Below, piece by piece: positions 6,261 to 12,758 of a stretch of 12,758 nucleotides of DNA. Under the pieces are notes generated by a model. It saw nothing but the letters and a program-made list of their open reading frames with translations. It was not told the origin of the DNA and searched no databases. The first letter of the stretch is position 1; each line of letters begins with the position of its first letter. The DNA lies in assembly GCA_050245975.1 (NCBI GenBank), contig JBFWWW010000112.1, positions 1 to 12,758 on the forward strand. The letters are read 5' to 3'. Source of the DNA: JBFWWW01 sp050245975 (lineage in GTDB: Bacteria; Pseudomonadota; Alphaproteobacteria; Rhizobiales; Hyphomicrobiaceae). The position numbers and the translations under genes are program-made.

Positions 6261-7157
6261 ATGGAAAGGCAAACACGTGGCGACCGCGCGACGGACGCGC
6301 GCGCGCTGTGGAAGGCCTTGGGGCTGACAGGGACTTTCCTGATCCTCGAAGTTGTCGGGGGGCTGCTGACAGGGAGTCTGGCGCTGATCTCCGATGCAGC
6401 GCACATGCTGACCGACACCGTCGGACTTGCGATTGCGCTCGCTGGGATAAAGATCGGCGCCCAGCCGGCCGATAGCCGCCGGACCTTCGGGTATCAGCGG
6501 TTCGAGATTCTGGCAGCTGCCTTCAACGCGATCATGCTGTTCGCGGTCGCGGGATACATCCTCTATGAAGGCTACAAGAGGCTCATTGAGCCTCCCGAGA
6601 TTCAATCCCTGCCGATGCTGGCGATTGCCAGCGCGGGTCTTGTCGTCAATCTCATAGCGATGCGCATGCTCGAAGGCAGCAAGGCAAAGAGCCTCAACAT
6701 GAAGGGCGCCTATCTCGAGGTCTGGAGCGACATGTTGAGCTCCTTGGGCGTCATCGGCGCTGCCGCAGTGATATGGCTGACGGCGTGGATTTGGATCGAT
6801 GCAGTCGTGGCGATCGGCATCGGGCTCTGGGTGCTGCCGCGCACCTGGTCGCTTCTCAAGGAAACACTCAATATCCTGCTGGAAGGGGTTCCTGAGGGAC
6901 TAGACCTGGGCGCCATCGCCTCGGCTTTGAAGTCCGTTCAAGGCGTGCAGGATATCCACGATCTGCACGTCTGGGCGCTCACGAGCGACGTGCCGTCGCT
7001 TTCAGTCCATCTCGTCCTTGCCGACGGCAGCGCCCCCGGGCAGGTGCGCAAAGCGGCGCAAGCAGTGCTCCGAGAGCGCTTCGAGATCATACATGTGACG
7101 TTGCAGACCGAGGCGGGCGATTGCCGGGAGGAGCGTCAGCAGCACGGCTCCCACTGA
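6261..7157 (+). CDS. Cation diffusion facilitator (CzcD/ZitB-type divalent metal exporter)
   Basis: 298 residues from the ATG at 6261, chosen because GAGGAG lies 3 nt upstream; ATG 6234 and TTG 6189 are alternatives. The protein has the CDF plan of six membrane helices and a cytoplasmic C-terminal ferredoxin-like domain (about residues 208-290), and should export Zn2+ or a related ion from the cytoplasm in exchange for protons. TM2 has the family metal site, His48 and Asp52 in SDAAHMLTD. In TM5 the equivalent motif is EVWSD (Glu153, Asp157), where CzcD and ZitB have HxxxD. GYQRFEILAAAFNA, between TM2 and TM3, is typical of the family. Metal preference is not certain because of the His-to-Glu change. 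The neighbours are a CzcA-type pump and His-rich exported proteins. Confidence 0.9.
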   Translation: MERQTRGDRATDARALWKALGLTGTFLILEVVGGLLTGSLALISDAAHMLTDTVGLAIALAGIKIGAQPADSRRTFGYQRFEILAAAFNAIMLFAVAGYILYEGYKRLIEPPEIQSLPMLAIASAGLVVNLIAMRMLEGSKAKSLNMKGAYLEVWSDMLSSLGVIGAAAVIWLTAWIWIDAVVAIGIGLWVLPRTWSLLKETLNILLEGVPEGLDLGAIASALKSVQGVQDIHDLHVWALTSDVPSLSVHLVLADGSAPGQVRKAAQAVLRERFEIIHVTLQTEAGDCREERQQHGSH

Positions 7158-7236
7158 TACTCAGAGCGGTGCACCCGGCCATGGTTGACGGCCGACGAGG
7201 CTGGTGCAGTATTTCCTAGAGTGGGTGCGCTTGCCT

Positions 7237-7260
7237 CGGCCGCAGGGTTGCCTGCGGCCG
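7237..7260. terminator. Bidirectional terminator hairpin between convergent genes
   Basis: CGGCCGCAGG (7237-7246), loop GTTG and CCTGCGGCCG (7251-7260) form a perfect 10-bp stem. It lies between the end of the plus-strand CDF gene and the end of the minus-strand RRGHH gene, where a shared terminator is expected. Confidence 0.65.
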
Positions 7261-7289
7261 GAGTCAAGCCAACCGGCAATCGCGCTGCG

Positions 7290-7529
7290 CTAGTGGTGGC
7301 CCCGGCGGTGGTGACCGCGGCGGCCATGATGCCCGCGGCGCACATGGTGACCGCGCCGCGCGTGGTGCCCGCGGCGCGCATGATGTTGCACCTTTTCTAC
7401 AATCGGGGCTTCTGCGCCGATGGCGGAATGGGTGGCTAGACCGACCGTCGGCGCTGCTTGCGCGGAAGCAGTGAGGAACCCTATTGCCAAACTTCCAATT
7501 GCGGCCACCACCCAATGTCTCGCTCGCAT
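7290..7529 (-). CDS. Small exported protein with RRGHH repeats
   Basis: 79 residues from the ATG at 7529, preceded by a strong AAAGGAG site 6 nt upstream. A signal peptide (MRARHWVVAAIGSLAIGFLT, cleavage near AQAA) is followed by a 25-residue linker and a C-terminal tract of about five HARRGHH-like units. The mature end is therefore almost entirely Arg, Gly and His, with ten or more His in paired form, as in metal-binding low-complexity tails. Its layout (signal, short linker, His-rich repeats) is the same as that of the exported protein at 5812-6177, and the linkers end similarly (LIQRVRGGH and IVEKVQHHA), so the two may be distant relatives. No known domain. A metal-buffering role is inference. 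Confidence 0.72.
   Translation of the reverse strand: MRARHWVVAAIGSLAIGFLTASAQAAPTVGLATHSAIGAEAPIVEKVQHHARRGHHARRGHHVRRGHHGRRGHHRRGHH
7293..7385 (-). repeat. 18-bp coding tandem repeat (RRGHHx units)
   Basis: The coding strand repeats CGC-GGT-CAC-CAT-type codons with a period of 18 bp, giving RRGHHA, RRGHHV, RRGHHG and partial units. Such tracts can change copy number by slippage or recombination, which would alter the His content of the encoded tail. Confidence 0.6.
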
Positions 7530-7717
7530 GCTTTTCTCCTTTGCTACCGGTGGGCGCCTCCCGCTACTCGTCGCGAGATTGCGGGACGGTCAGCCCATTG
7601 AGCATCTATCAGACACGACGACGAATGTATGGAACATGAACGGCTGCGAACCGCGTCGACCGCGACACGGTCGAACTCGAGTTGGCCAGCAAACAGCCGC
7701 GTTGCGTTATCGCCCGA

Positions 7718-8548
7718 TTAACCGTCACGCGGGAGCCGATTGACCTGTGGCTTGAGCTTCTCCTGAAATTCACGCAGCAGAAACAGACTGACGTCGTCCA
7801 GCGAATCGTGGCCCTTGCGGAAGGGTTGTTCGAGCATGCTGATCAGGTACAGGGCATAGACGAACATGTAGGCGACAAAGCCGAAGATCAGGGCGGATTC
7901 CGGAGATCCTTCCGTCTTCAGGAACAAGAGCAGGAACAACATCGCAGCCACGAGTGTCTGAACCAGGATGTGTATCGAGGGTACGAACTGCATCCTCTGG
8001 ATGTGATAGATGCGCAAGATACTTCGCCGCAGCGCATCCTGCGCGGTTCTCAGTCGAACGACGAAGTTCGCCGGCAAGCCTGATTGTTCAAGCGCGCTGA
8101 AGATTGGCGACAGCTTGTCGATCTCGCTCAGGACCGGAACCATGTCGGCATGGCCGCCTTGGTGGCCGAGACGATCGCCGAGGGCCGTGACGATGTTTGA
8201 GAGAGTGCGGCGCAGGACGTCAACGTCCACGTCGTTTCTTGCGGCGCCAAAGGCAGTAACGTCATCGTGGATGGCCTCGAGAGCGACGCGAAGTTCCGCA
8301 GGGATGCGTTCCGCCTCCTTGTAGTCGGACAAGACGCTGGAGAGCAGAAAGCCGATGATGAAGATTGAGCCCGCAATCGCGCTGGTGAACAAGGGATTGA
8401 GGCTTAGAAACTCGAGGCCGAGGGCGTGAATGGCAGCTTTGGCGACACTGAGCGCCACCACCACGGCAACTACCGTCAAGAAGAGTCGGAATCGCTTTCC
8501 AAGTTCTGCGCGCGCCTGCGGGCGGCCACGTGGATGAACTGGAGACAT
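7718..8548 (-). CDS. Four-helix membrane protein, bestrophin-like (tentative)
   Basis: 276 residues from the ATG at 8548, chosen for the AGGAGG site 5 nt upstream; the frame is open for 40 more codons but that part is Arg/Ser-rich and has no such site. Two membrane helices (about residues 20-43 and 52-74) are followed by a 110-residue soluble, helical middle part and two more helices (about 188-210 and 218-239). After the last helix comes LEQPFRKGHDSLDDVSLFLL, resembling the acidic PF...D segment after the membrane part of bestrophin-family channels. SSVLSDYKEAERIPAELRVALE after helix 2 looks conserved-family in character. A bestrophin-like or DUF4239-type channel is my best guess, made without a database comparison. 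It lies 166 bp downstream of the LTA-synthase-type gene on the same strand. Confidence 0.6.
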   Translation of the reverse strand: MSPVHPRGRPQARAELGKRFRLFLTVVAVVVALSVAKAAIHALGLEFLSLNPLFTSAIAGSIFIIGFLLSSVLSDYKEAERIPAELRVALEAIHDDVTAFGAARNDVDVDVLRRTLSNIVTALGDRLGHQGGHADMVPVLSEIDKLSPIFSALEQSGLPANFVVRLRTAQDALRRSILRIYHIQRMQFVPSIHILVQTLVAAMLFLLLFLKTEGSPESALIFGFVAYMFVYALYLISMLEQPFRKGHDSLDDVSLFLLREFQEKLKPQVNRLPRDG

Positions 8549-8714
8549 GTTTCCTCCTTCGAGCTTGCGGCCGAGGTGACGCGAACGGCCTCGTCCGACA
8601 GAAGCGGAAGACCTTTCGCCGCCGCCAGCGCGGGATCTGCGCAGCCGGGAGCGTAGACGGTTGACCATAGGACCGTGCGCGGCAGGTTGTGCATGATAAT
8701 CAAGTGGAAGGCAT

Positions 8715-10625
8715 TCAGGGGCCGCGCAGCGTCTCGGTGGCGACCTGATAGTACGCTATCGCCTTGTCGATCAGCGAACGGCTCAGCGGATGGTTCGCCG
8801 CCAGCGGCAAGCCGGTTCCGGCATCGACGACGCGAGCGCGCCCTTTGGGCGAAAGCTCGACGACCAAGCCCTGCTCCAGGTAGCCCACGGTCAGGTAATT
8901 GGCGAGCAATGCGCGCTGGCTGCCTCGCTGCTCACCCAGAATGTCGCGGCCGAAGAACCGTGAGGTATAGCTGAAGTTGAGCAGCCCAAGCATGGTTGGG
9001 CCGAGGTCGATCTGCGAGGCCAGCGTATCGACCATGCGCGGGTCCAGCCAACTGGGCGCGTATATGATCAAGGGAATGCGATAGTTCTCCGGCGGCAGAT
9101 CGGTTCGCCCGCGGCCGTGCGAGGTGTGGTCGGCCACGAAGACGAAGACTGTGTCCTTGAACCAGGTCCGTGTCGCGGCTTGCTCCATGAATTTGCCAAT
9201 GGCCCAGTCGGCATATTTGACGGCGCCGTCGCGTCCGGATCCGGAAGCAATGTCGATGCGGCCGGAGGGATAGGTGAAGGGTCGGTGGTTGGAGGTGGTC
9301 AGCACATGCGCAAACGCCTTGCGGCCCGCTGCGACGCGCTGGTCGACCTCGCGCAGGACCTGGCTGAACAAGTCCTCATCGGCGATGCCCCAGATCGTCT
9401 CGTGCGAGATGTGCTCTTTGGAGACCTGCGTGCGATCGATGACGGTGTAGCCATTGCCGGCAAAGAAGTCGTTCATGTTGTCGAAATAGCTGTAGCCCCC
9501 GTAGATAAAAAGCGCCTCATAACCCTGCTCCCGGAACACGCCGCCGAGCGTCTGCAAACCCTTGTTGTTCTTGCGCATCAGCACGGCGTGGCCGGGTGTT
9601 GGCGGAAAGGACAGAGATATGGCCTCGAGGCCGCGCACCGTTCGCAAGCCTGTCGCGTACATTTGCGTGAACATCAGACCCTGGCGCGCAAGCCGGTTCA
9701 GGTTTGGCGTGAGGCCGCTCTTGCCGCCGAAGGACTCGACGTAGTCGGCGCCGAGGCTCTCCATGGTCACCAGCACGACGTTGAGAGCTCGGCGCTCGCC
9801 TGACGCGGTCACGGTGCGTTCGAGCGGATGGCGTGCGGACGTGAAAGACGGCACGGAGCCGGCTTCGACGACCTCGTGGCGGAGGTCGCGCATCGCGTCT
9901 TCGCTCGGCCGCGTTCTGTAGAATGCGCGGTAATCCAGGTCATTGCTGCGGAAGGCGCGTGCGAACTCGTAGTAGCCGTTGCCGGCGAGCTCTCGTGCCG
10001 AGGCCGAGGACAGCGCCTCGCGCGGGCCATCCCCCACGATCCAAAAGGAAGCGATGGGCAACATCAGGACGACCGCCGTGACGGCGAAGCGGCGGGACGG
10101 GGAGCCGGCCTCGGCGCAAGCGGCCTGCCAAACCGGGCGGCGCAAAGCGGCGAACAGGCCGAGCGCAGCAGCGGCGATGCCGAACAGGATCGGCGCCATC
10201 GCATAGGACTCGCGGATGTTGCCGGCCACTTCGCGGGTGTAGATCAAATAGTCGACGGCAATGAAGTTGAAGCGCGATGAGAACTCGTTCCAGAAAATGA
10301 TCTCCGCCACAGCCGTGAGCACCAGGGCGAAGAGCAGGCCAAGGACGAGCATGCTTGCGGTCGGCCCATGCGTTCTGCGCCCCCAGCGGTTGTTGGGAAG
10401 GGCGAGCGCGAGCAGACCGAACGGCACCAGGACATAAGCGGCGGCCGCGAGGTCGTAGAGTAGGCCGACGGCAAGAATGGGTAGCGCTGTCGCAGGGGCA
10501 AAGTTGGCAGGCTCGGCCTCGAAGATCATCAAGGCAAGGCGCGTGGCACCGCTGGCGAGCAGAAACAGCGCAGCGACCCAGACCAGAAGGACGTAGCGCC
10601 CCGGCAGAAATTGCAACGCGGACAT
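8715..10625 (-). CDS. LTA synthase / phosphoglycerol transferase (OpgB/MdoB-like) family membrane protein
   Basis: 636 residues. About five N-terminal membrane helices (residues 10-30, 45-75, 90-112, 142-162, 180-198) anchor a periplasmic alkaline-phosphatase-superfamily domain. The catalytic set of LtaS-type enzymes is present: Glu289 in VLVTMESLGADYVESFGG (metal), Thr329 in TGLRTVRGLEAI (likely nucleophile), His447 in TTSNHRPF, and Asp499-His500 in FVADHTSHGRGR. Such enzymes transfer phosphoglycerol or phosphoethanolamine from phospholipids. In Gram-negative bacteria the known acceptors are osmoregulated periplasmic glucans (OpgB) or lipid A (EptA), so lipoteichoic acid itself is not implied. 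Its start has no strong ribosome-binding site. It follows the CzcN-like gene by 72 bp on the same strand and may be read from the czc transcript. Confidence 0.85.
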   Translation of the reverse strand: MSALQFLPGRYVLLVWVAALFLLASGATRLALMIFEAEPANFAPATALPILAVGLLYDLAAAAYVLVPFGLLALALPNNRWGRRTHGPTASMLVLGLLFALVLTAVAEIIFWNEFSSRFNFIAVDYLIYTREVAGNIRESYAMAPILFGIAAAALGLFAALRRPVWQAACAEAGSPSRRFAVTAVVLMLPIASFWIVGDGPREALSSASARELAGNGYYEFARAFRSNDLDYRAFYRTRPSEDAMRDLRHEVVEAGSVPSFTSARHPLERTVTASGERRALNVVLVTMESLGADYVESFGGKSGLTPNLNRLARQGLMFTQMYATGLRTVRGLEAISLSFPPTPGHAVLMRKNNKGLQTLGGVFREQGYEALFIYGGYSYFDNMNDFFAGNGYTVIDRTQVSKEHISHETIWGIADEDLFSQVLREVDQRVAAGRKAFAHVLTTSNHRPFTYPSGRIDIASGSGRDGAVKYADWAIGKFMEQAATRTWFKDTVFVFVADHTSHGRGRTDLPPENYRIPLIIYAPSWLDPRMVDTLASQIDLGPTMLGLLNFSYTSRFFGRDILGEQRGSQRALLANYLTVGYLEQGLVVELSPKGRARVVDAGTGLPLAANHPLSRSLIDKAIAYYQVATETLRGP

Positions 10626-10697
10626 GAGTGAGACTCAAAGTACCAATCGCTATCAGGATGGGGCGTGTATCTCTAGGATCGGCACAATGCGGCGGCG

Positions 10698-11333
10698 TCA
10701 GGGCAAGCGCAGCAATATTGGGAGGTGCCCGTGTCTCTGCAGCTGCTCGATCACCTCGCTGGCCGGGATCGCGAGCAGAAAGAGGGTCGCGTCGAGGAAG
10801 GTGCGCAAGACGAGATGTGGGGTAACCATCAAGGCTTGGGCGTCCGTCCAGCCCTTAAGGCGCGGCAGAAAGGCAGGAACCCGCTCAGCGTACCGCGCAT
10901 ATTCGGCGCCGAAGGTCTCAGCCAAAAAAGCCTCTTCGTGTTTCGTCACATTGTAGAAGACGGCAAACGTGGCTGCAGCGATCACACTCGCCACCATAAG
11001 GCTGCCGGACTGAGCGCCGACGCCGAAGGTACCGAGAGTGGCGAAAGCGTAGAGGGGATTGCGACAGACCGAGTACGGCCCAAACGCCACCAGCTCGCGC
11101 TTCTTGCGCCCGCCGATGTACAGGGTGCACCACGTGCGTCCGAAGATGCACACAAAGATCAAGGCAATGCCGATCCACTCAATGGTCTTGTGCACCACCT
11201 TGGCGCTCGGCCACCAAGCGGAGCTTGTGAAGAGCAACGCCAGCAGGGCCAGGCCAAGCATCCCCCACAGGATGTGCTTGCGCCGTCGCTGCAGCCTCTG
11301 AAGGTCGCCCGTTTCTGGCAGCGGCGGTAGCAT
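10698..11333 (-). CDS. CzcN-like isoprenylcysteine carboxyl methyltransferase family membrane protein
   Basis: 211 residues with about five hydrophobic segments (21-37, 51-68, 96-107, 112-127, 174-190). The signature of the ICMT/PEMT membrane methyltransferase family is clear: GPYSVCRNPLYAFATLGTFG (residues 85-104) for the SAM-binding region and EEAFLAETFGAEYARYAERV (133-152). Bacterial relatives are often encoded beside heavy-metal RND pumps; CzcN, NccN and CnrN of Cupriavidus-type metal clusters are of this kind. Here the start lies only 6 bp after the stop of the czcA-type gene, with no clear ribosome-binding site, so translation is probably coupled. What CzcN-type proteins methylate, if anything, is not established. 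Confidence 0.82.
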   Translation of the reverse strand: MLPPLPETGDLQRLQRRRKHILWGMLGLALLALLFTSSAWWPSAKVVHKTIEWIGIALIFVCIFGRTWCTLYIGGRKKRELVAFGPYSVCRNPLYAFATLGTFGVGAQSGSLMVASVIAAATFAVFYNVTKHEEAFLAETFGAEYARYAERVPAFLPRLKGWTDAQALMVTPHLVLRTFLDATLFLLAIPASEVIEQLQRHGHLPILLRLP

Positions 11334-11339
11334 GACGGG

Positions 11340-12758
11340 CTACTCGGCTGCAGCAGGTCCGGGAAGCGTTCCAGCTGGGATCTGCTCGAGCGGTCTTCGC
11401 TTCGGACGCGTGCGTTTGCCGAATCTGACGTAGAGTGCGGGCAGCACCAGCAGCGTAAGCAGCGTGGCGCTGATCAGACCGCCGATGACCACGGTCGCGA
11501 GTGGCTTCTGCACCTCGGCACCCGTTCCCGTCGCCAGCGCCATGGGTAGGAAGCCCAGCGAGGCAACCAGCGCCGTCATGACGACCGGGCGCAGGCGCGT
11601 GAGAGCGCCCAGCATGATCGCCCGGCGCTGTGACAGGCCTTCATCGATGAGCTGCTTGATGTAGGTCAGCATGACGAGTCCGTTGAGAACGGCGACGCCA
11701 GAGAGCGCGATGAAGCCCACCGCGGCGGAGACCGAGAACGGCATGCCCCGGACCCATAGCGCTATGATGCCTCCTGTCAGCGCCAGCGGCACGGCGCTGA
11801 AGACGAGCAGCGCGTCACGGGGCGAGCCCAATGCCGAGTAGAGGAGGAGGAAGATCACGAAGAAGCACGCGGGAACCACAATCATGAGCCGCTGCCGCGC
11901 AGCGGCGAGGTTCTCGAACTGCCCTCCCCAGGAGATGTAGTAACCGGGCGGCAGTTGCACCTGTTGGGCAACCTTGGCCCGCGCTTCGGCCACGACGGAG
12001 GCAATGTCGCGGCCGCGAACATTGGCGGTCACGACCACGCGCCGCTTGCCGTTCTCACGCGAAATCTGGTTGGGGCCCTCCGAGAAGGAGAGGCTAGCAA
12101 CCTGTTCCAGCAGGATCGAGGCCGCTCGGCCCGACCGGTCGGGTGGCAACGGCACGGGTAGATGCTTGAGCTTCTCGAGGTCGTCACGTACGGCATCGGG
12201 GAGCCGCACCACGATCGGGAATCTCCGGTCGCCCTCGAAGAGCACGCCGGCCTCGCGGCCGCCGATGGCGGCGCCGATCACGTCCTGGACCGCGAACACG
12301 CTCAAGCCCAGCCTGGCGATCTCGTCCCTGTTGATCTTGATCTCGAGGAACGGCAGCCCTGCCGCCTGCTCGACGTTGATGTCGGCTGCCCCTTCCGTCT
12401 CGCGCAAGATCGCGGCGATCTGGTTTGCTGCCTTGAGCATCGGCCCGAACTCCTCACCGAACACCTTGACGGCGAGGTCCCCGCGGACACCGGCGAGCAG
12501 CTCGTTGAAGCGCATCTGAATGGGCTGCGAGAACACCAGGTTGTTGCCGGGAAGCTTCTCGACCGCGGCCTGGATCTGGCGCACCAGCTCGTCCTTGGGA
12601 AGATCGGGATCGGGCCAGTCCTGCGCCGGCTTGAGGATGATGTACGTGTCCGAGGCATTGGGCGGCATCGGGTCCGACGCCATCTCGGCCGTGCCGGTCT
12701 TGGAGTAGGTGAAGGCCACCTGGGGGAAGCGGCTCACCACCTTCTCGATCTCGAGCTG
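11340..12758 (-). CDS. CzcA/CusA-type heavy-metal RND efflux pump, C-terminal part
   Basis: The last 472 residues are in the window; the gene enters from the right edge and has no start here. The first 280 or so residues shown are the large periplasmic loop (porter and docking domains), including VRGDLAVKVFGEEF, LLAGVRG and LPPGYYISWGGQFENLAAAR. Five membrane helices follow, corresponding to TM8-12: VPACFFVIFLLLYSALGS, LLVFSAVPLALTGGIIALWV, VSAAVGFIALSGVAVLNGLV, RPVVMTALVASLGFLPMALA and LATVVIGGLISATLLTLLVL. The GFIALSGVAVLNGLVMLTYI block marks the heavy-metal (HME-RND) branch. The pump should export divalent or monovalent metal through a three-part complex; the membrane-fusion and outer-membrane genes are presumably upstream, outside the window. 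The ion cannot be told from this half, because the proton-relay residues of TM4 are missing. Confidence 0.93.
   Translation of the reverse strand, partial: QLEIEKVVSRFPQVAFTYSKTGTAEMASDPMPPNASDTYIILKPAQDWPDPDLPKDELVRQIQAAVEKLPGNNLVFSQPIQMRFNELLAGVRGDLAVKVFGEEFGPMLKAANQIAAILRETEGAADINVEQAAGLPFLEIKINRDEIARLGLSVFAVQDVIGAAIGGREAGVLFEGDRRFPIVVRLPDAVRDDLEKLKHLPVPLPPDRSGRAASILLEQVASLSFSEGPNQISRENGKRRVVVTANVRGRDIASVVAEARAKVAQQVQLPPGYYISWGGQFENLAAARQRLMIVVPACFFVIFLLLYSALGSPRDALLVFSAVPLALTGGIIALWVRGMPFSVSAAVGFIALSGVAVLNGLVMLTYIKQLIDEGLSQRRAIMLGALTRLRPVVMTALVASLGFLPMALATGTGAEVQKPLATVVIGGLISATLLTLLVLPALYVRFGKRTRPKRRPLEQIPAGTLPGPAAAE

Noticed and set aside
7290..7390. Regular short repeats that might be a CRISPR array
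   Set aside because: The period is 18 bp with no unique spacers, and the repeats are in frame within a signal-peptide-bearing gene.
8476..8703. Minus-strand open frame of 75 codons between two membrane-protein genes
   Set aside because: Overlaps the start of the bestrophin-like gene by more than 70 bases, has no ribosome-binding site and no recognisable features.
9117..9803. Plus-strand open frame of 228 codons
   Set aside because: Antisense to the catalytic domain of the LTA-synthase-type gene; no protein features.
10725..11330. Plus-strand open frame of 201 codons
   Set aside because: Exact antisense of the CzcN-like gene, which has the family signature.

Overview
The window is high-GC DNA typical of an alphaproteobacterium, most likely a Hyphomicrobiales member close to Bradyrhizobium. 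This is inferred from composition, from the style of the small Gly/His-rich exported proteins and from the gene families; no rRNA or marker gene confirms it. It has two gene-rich blocks separated by about 3.2 kb of mostly non-coding DNA that holds an insertion sequence.

Left block (1-2174, all minus strand): a TlpA/ResA-type thioredoxin with a WCEPC motif, followed 25 bp later by a Tat-exported transglutaminase-like protein, then after a 170-bp gap the first 95 codons of a pyridoxamine-phosphate-oxidase-fold protein that leaves the window. The first two look like one transcription unit.

Middle (2175-5352): an intact IS110-family transposase (3273-4325) with its DEDD residues and C-terminal Ser motif. 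Just after its stop codon lie four consecutive short hairpins (4349-4442), the place and form expected of an IS1111-type bridge RNA. Four diverged, same-orientation copies of an unnamed repeat (2371-2500, 2511-2657, 3060-3199, 4571-4735) surround the transposase gene. The rest of this stretch carries no convincing gene.

Right block (5353-12758): a metal-export neighbourhood. On the plus strand are a small secreted two-Cys protein with a strong hairpin terminator and a CzcD-type cation diffusion facilitator. On the minus strand, in transcription order, are a CzcA-type heavy-metal RND pump (C-terminal part, enters from the right edge), a CzcN-like isoprenylcysteine-methyltransferase-family membrane protein 6 bp behind it, an LTA-synthase/OpgB-type phosphotransferase, a four-helix bestrophin-like membrane protein and a small exported protein ending in RRGHH repeats. 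A second exported Gly/His-rich protein is divergent to the CDF gene. A reasonable model is that the RND pump moves divalent metal across the envelope, the CDF protein clears the cytoplasm, and the small His-rich exported proteins bind metal in the periplasm. The last point is inference from composition and position only.
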